A stretch of DNA of 64,000 bases, taken from contig CAVYNA010000005.1 in assembly GCA_963769765.1 (NCBI GenBank), positions 220,338 to 284,337 on the forward strand. The letters are read 5' to 3'. The position numbers and the translations under genes are program-made. Shown in pieces: positions 60,444 to 64,000 of the stretch. The notes under the pieces were generated by a model, which saw only the letters and a list, made by a program, of their open reading frames with translations, searched no databases and was not told where the DNA came from. This DNA is from Bog-756 sp963769765 (GTDB lineage: Bacteria; Actinomycetota; Acidimicrobiia; Acidimicrobiales; RAAP-2). Numbering within the stretch: position 1 is the stretch's first letter; each line of letters begins with the position of its first letter.

Positions 60444-61334
60444 GTGAGAAGACGGATAGGTGTTCTTGTGCTTGGATCCCTACTGGCGGCGGGCTTCTTC
60501 ACCGCCGCCGTATCGAACACGGCAAGCGCGACCGGCTCGACGGCGCCGACCGTGAGATCGGTGTCCCCCGCGAACGGACCCGTCGGTGGAGGGACGTTCG
60601 TGAGCATCACGGGGAACAACTTCGACGGCGCCACAGCCGTGGACTTCGGGTCGAATCCGGCGCCGACCGGATGGTTCGTTCGAGGCCCCGACACGATCGA
60701 AGCGATCGCTCCGGCCGGATCAGGCAGCGTTGTCGTAACCGTGACGACACCGAACGGAACCAGTTCGAGCACGCCGACCGCGAGAAACGTGTTCAACTAC
60801 GTCGCTGGACCGACGATTCAGAGCTTGTCACCCCATGCCGGACTGACCAAGGGTGGAACGATCGTGACCATCTCCGGGGCCGGCTTCACGGGTGTGACCG
60901 ACGTCACCTTCAATGGTGTGACCGCAAGCTACGTCGTCGACTCACCCACGGAGATCACCGCCACATCCCCGGGCCCTGAGAGCGGCGGCAACGTTCCGGT
61001 GGTCGTGACCGCCTCGGGTCAAACAACTCCCATCGATTCGGTGACAGAGTTCGACTACGTGGTCGATGCTCCGGTCGTCGACTACCTCTCGCCTGCGAGT
61101 GGCGTCGCGGGGACGAAAGTGACGATCAGGGGGTCGCAGTTCTTGAAGAAGCCTGCAGGGTCGACGACGGTGTCCTTCGGCTCGACTCCGGGTACGAGCG
61201 TCACGGTGGTCAACTCGAAGACCATCACGGTGATCGCACCGGCCGCCTCGGGAACGGTGGACGTCACCGTTTCCGACCCCAACGGAACCAGCGGTATCAA
61301 CGAGCCAGGCGACCTCTTCACCTATACGGGCTAA
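60444..61334 (+). CDS. Secreted protein with three IPT/TIG domains
   Basis: This 296-residue exported protein has a signal peptide (about 1-30, ending ASA). Three tandem Ig-like TIG repeats start at about residues 36, 117 and 208. Each begins with P-x-V/I-x-S-[VL]-S-P and carries GG/AGTxVTIxGxxF and a closing VTVxxPNGTS-like strand. TIG domains occur in surface adhesion and polymer-binding proteins. No enzymatic module or anchor is present, so it may be released or bound to another surface protein. A strong hairpin follows 41 bases after the stop. Confidence 0.82.
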   Translation: MRRRIGVLVLGSLLAAGFFTAAVSNTASATGSTAPTVRSVSPANGPVGGGTFVSITGNNFDGATAVDFGSNPAPTGWFVRGPDTIEAIAPAGSGSVVVTVTTPNGTSSSTPTARNVFNYVAGPTIQSLSPHAGLTKGGTIVTISGAGFTGVTDVTFNGVTASYVVDSPTEITATSPGPESGGNVPVVVTASGQTTPIDSVTEFDYVVDAPVVDYLSPASGVAGTKVTIRGSQFLKKPAGSTTVSFGSTPGTSVTVVNSKTITVIAPAASGTVDVTVSDPNGTSGINEPGDLFTYTG

Positions 61335-61758
61335 CACTTGGCCGAAAGGCGCCCAACAGATTGCGATGGCCTGGCAGCTCGGCACCGAGTTCACGCTCGG
61401 TGCCGAGCTCTTCCAGTTGTGCGACGAGAACACTGCAGGGTTCGATCTCTCTCCGTTGCGCAACGACGCGCACCGTCAGGCAGCCCGGGACGTATCACCC
61501 GAACGCCGCCGAGCGATTTCGTCCGCACCTGGCGGGTCGGCGTACCTTGAAGGACCCGCGCGCAGCCACGTCACTTGTGGCAACTCTGTGAACTTTGACG
61601 TGTCCATCGAGTGAACTCGCATCATTCCCTTTTGTGCTCTTTCATCACGAAGACCGCGCAGCTACAGTCAAGGCATCGACCGGACCTCGATGCCGAGGTG
61701 TGGTTTCGGTCATGAAGCATTTCGCATCGTGCTCGGGTCCGTCCTCGGAAGGGGCAAC
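61335..61758. other. Non-coding region between the TIG and kelch genes
   Basis: These 424 bases contain the terminator hairpin at 61376-61409 and, near the end, an A/T-richer stretch (61625-61670) that likely holds the kelch promoter, with TACAGT at 61663-61668 as a possible -10. An 82-codon frame at 61366-61614 crosses the hairpin and lacks a ribosome site, so I do not call it a gene. Confidence 0.55.
61376..61409 (+). terminator. 14-bp hairpin after the TIG-protein gene
   Basis: A perfect 14-bp inverted repeat (61376-61389 with 61396-61409), loop of 6, starts 41 bases after the stop codon. It is followed by a pyrimidine-rich CTTCC rather than a T-run. This is the strongest hairpin in the right-hand part of the window. 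Confidence 0.65.
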
Positions 61759-62790
61759 ATGAGAAGGTTCGGGGCAATTGCCTTCGGCGTTTCGTCGCTC
61801 CTCGTGCTCCTCGCAGTGGTACCGACACGGTCGTCCGGGGCAGGTGCAGACGCGGCAGCGGGGATGTTTTCGTGGCAGCCGACGCTGCCGCCCGTCAGCC
61901 CACCGCCGACGGCGAACGGCGCGATGGCATACGACCCCGCGCTCAGAGAGACCGTGTTGTTCGGAGGGACACCTGGGACGTTCGGGAACACCTGGGGATG
62001 GGACGGCACGACCTGGTCCGTCATCGCGTCGAACGGACCTGATCCGCGGCAAGGCATCGAGATGGCTTACGACGCCAGAACCGCGAACCTTGTCCTCTTC
62101 GGTGGTGTCGGTGTCGGCGGGCCGAGTCAGGTCGCCTACTCGGACACGTGGACTTTCGACGGGACGTGGCACCGAGAGCACCCGACGGTGTCCCCGCCCT
62201 TCCTCACGAGCTACGCCATGGCATACGACACGGCGACAGGGACGGTGGTGCTCACGGGCGGTGGGGGAAGGATCGGCAACGACGCCACGTGGATCTGGGA
62301 CGGCACCACGTGGTCACGAACGGCATCGGTTCCCTTCTCCGGTGGTGTGTCCGGGCTGTACGGTGCCTCGATGAGCTACGTGCCGGCGGTGCGTTCGCTG
62401 GTGTTGTTCGGCGGCTTCGACCTCAGCGCGCACCCGAAGGTCTCGAGCGCCACGTGGGAGTGGAACGGTCGCTCGTGGTCGGAGCTGAAACTTTCCCCCT
62501 CCCCTCCTGCTCGCGAAAACGCCTCGAGCACGTACGACAGTTCGGCAGGCGGACTGGTGTTGTTCGGCGGCTACGAGCCCTCGCTTGCCGACAACGGATT
62601 CGGTAACGACACGTGGATCTTCGACGGTACCCGGTGGTCGTTCGTCAAGACGATCGTCTCACCCGAGCCGCGTGTCTCTGCTCAGTTCGCGGACGGAGTG
62701 GTAGGGCCACCGCTTCTCTTCGGGGGCTACGACAGCACGAACCTCGCAAATTCGGGCTATCTGCATGACACCTGGACACTGCAGGGGTGA
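61759..62790 (+). CDS. Secreted kelch-repeat beta-propeller protein
   Basis: This 343-residue protein starts at ATG 61759 behind GGAAGGGG, giving a clean signal peptide (about 1-33). The mature part has five or six kelch-like repeats, each with a hydrophobic VLFGG strand followed about 10-20 residues later by DTW or TWxWDGTTW (for example near NTWGWDGTTW and DATWIWDGTTW). The fold is a galactose-oxidase-type propeller, but no copper site or added domain is seen. It is probably a surface or extracellular binding protein. A starting codon further upstream (61690) would spoil the signal and is rejected. Confidence 0.82.
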   Translation: MRRFGAIAFGVSSLLVLLAVVPTRSSGAGADAAAGMFSWQPTLPPVSPPPTANGAMAYDPALRETVLFGGTPGTFGNTWGWDGTTWSVIASNGPDPRQGIEMAYDARTANLVLFGGVGVGGPSQVAYSDTWTFDGTWHREHPTVSPPFLTSYAMAYDTATGTVVLTGGGGRIGNDATWIWDGTTWSRTASVPFSGGVSGLYGASMSYVPAVRSLVLFGGFDLSAHPKVSSATWEWNGRSWSELKLSPSPPARENASSTYDSSAGGLVLFGGYEPSLADNGFGNDTWIFDGTRWSFVKTIVSPEPRVSAQFADGVVGPPLLFGGYDSTNLANSGYLHDTWTLQG

Positions 62791-62835
62791 CTCGTGTGGA
62801 CGGTGAAGAGGTGAAGCGGGCGTAAGTTCTCGGCA

Positions 62836-62849
62836 AGCCCTGCAGGGCT
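62836..62849 (+). terminator. Palindromic hairpin after the kelch gene
   Basis: AGCCC-TGCA-GGGCT forms a 5- to 7-bp palindrome 46 bases after the kelch stop codon. It is short but well placed between convergent genes. Confidence 0.35.
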
Positions 62850-62872
62850 CCACGTCAGATCCGCTTCAGGCG

Positions 62873-62899
62873 CCTCGAGCCGTCGAACCTGGCTCGAGG
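62873..62899 (-). terminator. Hairpin after the Ig-like protein gene
   Basis: A perfect 9-bp stem (62873-62881 with 62891-62899), loop of 9, lies 32 bases beyond the stop of the minus-strand Ig-like gene and 83 bases after the convergent kelch gene. Confidence 0.5.
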
Positions 62900-62930
62900 G
62901 CGAGCCAGGAGGGAAGCAGGTCGAGATCCG

Positions 62931-63890
62931 TCAGTCGGCCGCGTGTGGGACGAGACCGGCTCGCGCTGTCGGACATGCGTCTCGGCCACCCTGGTCCCGG
63001 CAGAGGTGGCATCGCCGGTCGGGGCTGCATTGCCGGCGGGAGGCACGGCGACACGCAGCCGAGGAGTTCGAACGTCCGAGACGTCCCGCGGTACGGATGT
63101 TGGCCGAGCCCTTCTTTTCCTTGGTGACTGCGACGAAATTGACCTGGCCGCCCCAGTGCCCTCCTCCGTAGCTGGCCACGATCGACCAGTCGGTCACCGG
63201 GTGACGGTCGCTCCTCGAGACCCGTTTGACGTGCAACCATCCGGCTGGGAGCACGCAGGTCGCACTGGCATTGACGAGCTCTTGCTCCGCCCCACCCTTG
63301 CAGACCGGGTTCACCCGGTGAACGCTCGACTGGACGGTGAACCCGATGTACCCGGTGACCAGAGGCGCGGCCATCCCGCTCCTCACCGCCACGGTGATCG
63401 TGGTCGGCAGATCGCTCTCGGGTTTTGCATCGAGCCGCACCTGGAGGTGGACGAGCCTCGGTGTCACCGACTGGAAGAAGATGGTCGAGCTCGGTGCGAA
63501 ATGGGTGTCCCCGGAGTACGAGGCCTTCACCCGGTACGGGGACTCGCTGGCCAGCAACCGACCTGCAGCGATCCTGCATGTTGCTTTCCCGCGTGCTCCG
63601 AGAGGGTTCGTACTGGTGCACGTCAGGTCGATGCCATGATGGCCGATGATCGTCCACGTCACCGTTCCGCTGATGTGCGTCCTCCGTCGAATGAGGGCGG
63701 GCGTGATCGCAGCGTGCAGGACCAGGGCGGAGCCGGTGAAGGCATCCGAGGGCCCCGGTTTCGAGGAGGTGACCGTCACCGATGTCACATGACGGGCTTT
63801 GGCGCTCGGGGCGCCGTACGCGGGGGTGCTGATGGCCAGGGCCGCGACGAGACACCCCCCCGCCAACGCAGCTCGCATCGGGATCCTCAC
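62931..63890 (-). CDS. Secreted protein with Ig-like (Big) repeats
   Basis: This 319-residue protein starts at GTG 63890, where GAGGGG lies upstream, and has a signal peptide (about 1-28, ending AYG). Two bacterial Ig-like repeats follow (SVTVTSSKPGPSDAFTGSAL onward and LVHLQVRLDAKPESDLPTTI onward), each with a pair of cysteines that could form a disulfide and a Y-x-G/GGGHWGG turn like SYSGDTHFAPSS. The last 55 residues are Arg/Cys/Ser-rich and unlike the rest, which hints at a frameshift or a degenerate end. It belongs with the other exported proteins in this region. Confidence 0.65.
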   Translation of the reverse strand: MRIPMRAALAGGCLVAALAISTPAYGAPSAKARHVTSVTVTSSKPGPSDAFTGSALVLHAAITPALIRRRTHISGTVTWTIIGHHGIDLTCTSTNPLGARGKATCRIAAGRLLASESPYRVKASYSGDTHFAPSSTIFFQSVTPRLVHLQVRLDAKPESDLPTTITVAVRSGMAAPLVTGYIGFTVQSSVHRVNPVCKGGAEQELVNASATCVLPAGWLHVKRVSRSDRHPVTDWSIVASYGGGHWGGQVNFVAVTKEKKGSANIRTAGRLGRSNSSAACRRASRRQCSPDRRCHLCRDQGGRDACPTARAGLVPHAAD

Positions 63891-64000
63891 AAGCACTGCC
63901 CCTCTTGCCAATTCGCGGGCATGCCGACCACAGCCCTGCGCTCATGCTCGTAGGTGGCGCGACATCGTGTCAAGCAACGACTACGGACAGTGGCGACCTG

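Noticed and set aside
61366..61614. 82-codon open frame starting MAWQLGTEF
   Set aside because: Its first codons are made by the 14-bp inverted repeat at 61376-61409, it lacks a ribosome site, and the sequence has no recognisable fold.
1..64000. tRNA, rRNA, insertion sequence, phage or CRISPR content
   Set aside because: No cloverleaf, transposase, integrase, terminal inverted repeat or repeat-spacer pattern was seen by eye; a tRNAscan or ISfinder search could still find something small.

Overview
The window is high-GC DNA with many GTG starts, genes joined by 4-bp ATGA/GTGA overlaps, probable leaderless promoters and two flavin/F420-type oxidoreductases. This points to an actinobacterium, and the gene mix (several amidohydrolase-2 paralogues, acyl-CoA metabolism, a split cytochrome b) would fit an Acidimicrobiia-like lineage. 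That placement is inference; no rRNA or other marker gene is present. I see no tRNA, rRNA, insertion sequence, prophage or CRISPR array.

Layout. 1-6.8 kb: N-methylated-amine or amino-acid island: the end of an APC permease, a choline-kinase-like phosphotransferase, a sarcosine/dimethylglycine-dehydrogenase-like FAD-GcvT protein, then a convergent polar amino-acid ABC transporter. 7-9 kb: three-gene membrane cytochrome b operon with a one-base frameshift in its last gene. 9-16 kb: LLM oxidoreductase, divergent sugar kinase and GH4 glycosidase, an SDR, and two exported propeller-type lipoproteins. 16-25 kb: catabolic genes (acetoacetate-decarboxylase-like protein, two amidohydrolases, SDR, crotonase, acyl-CoA ligase, phosphotriesterase-like lactonase). 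25-29 kb: secreted beta-helix protein under a cyclic-di-GMP-I riboswitch, and a UvrD-type helicase whose reading frame begins with a remnant of a DUF2252 gene. 29-38 kb: two more amidohydrolases, an LCP cell-wall ligase, a sulfatase, a thiolase with its OB-fold partner, and a Crp/Fnr regulator.

38.8-48.6 kb holds the best candidate for an undescribed system. Two divergent arms carry a polyprenyl synthase, two small proteins with similar beta-rich C-termini, a 498-aa protein of unknown family, a cyclase-AAA-repeat signalling protein and a large FAD oxidoreductase of the desaturase type. 48.6-52.5 kb is a compact MarR-controlled operon with a probable leaderless promoter and overlapping operator. 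It encodes a sugar-3-dehydratase-like DegT protein with His in place of the PLP lysine, a fifth amidohydrolase and an SDR. 52.5-57.2 kb: acyltransferase (probably frameshifted at its C-terminus), phosphotransferase-DUF6285, a lipocalin-like protein, a VOC protein and a cysteine-less AhpD-like protein. 57.3-64 kb is a looser region of exported surface proteins (alpha/alpha-barrel, TIG repeats, kelch repeats, Ig-like) with a TetR-like regulator, longer non-coding gaps and strong terminator hairpins.

Most catabolic genes act on CoA esters, lactones or carboxylates and could jointly degrade a lipid, terpenoid or aromatic substrate. The substrate cannot be read from the sequence.
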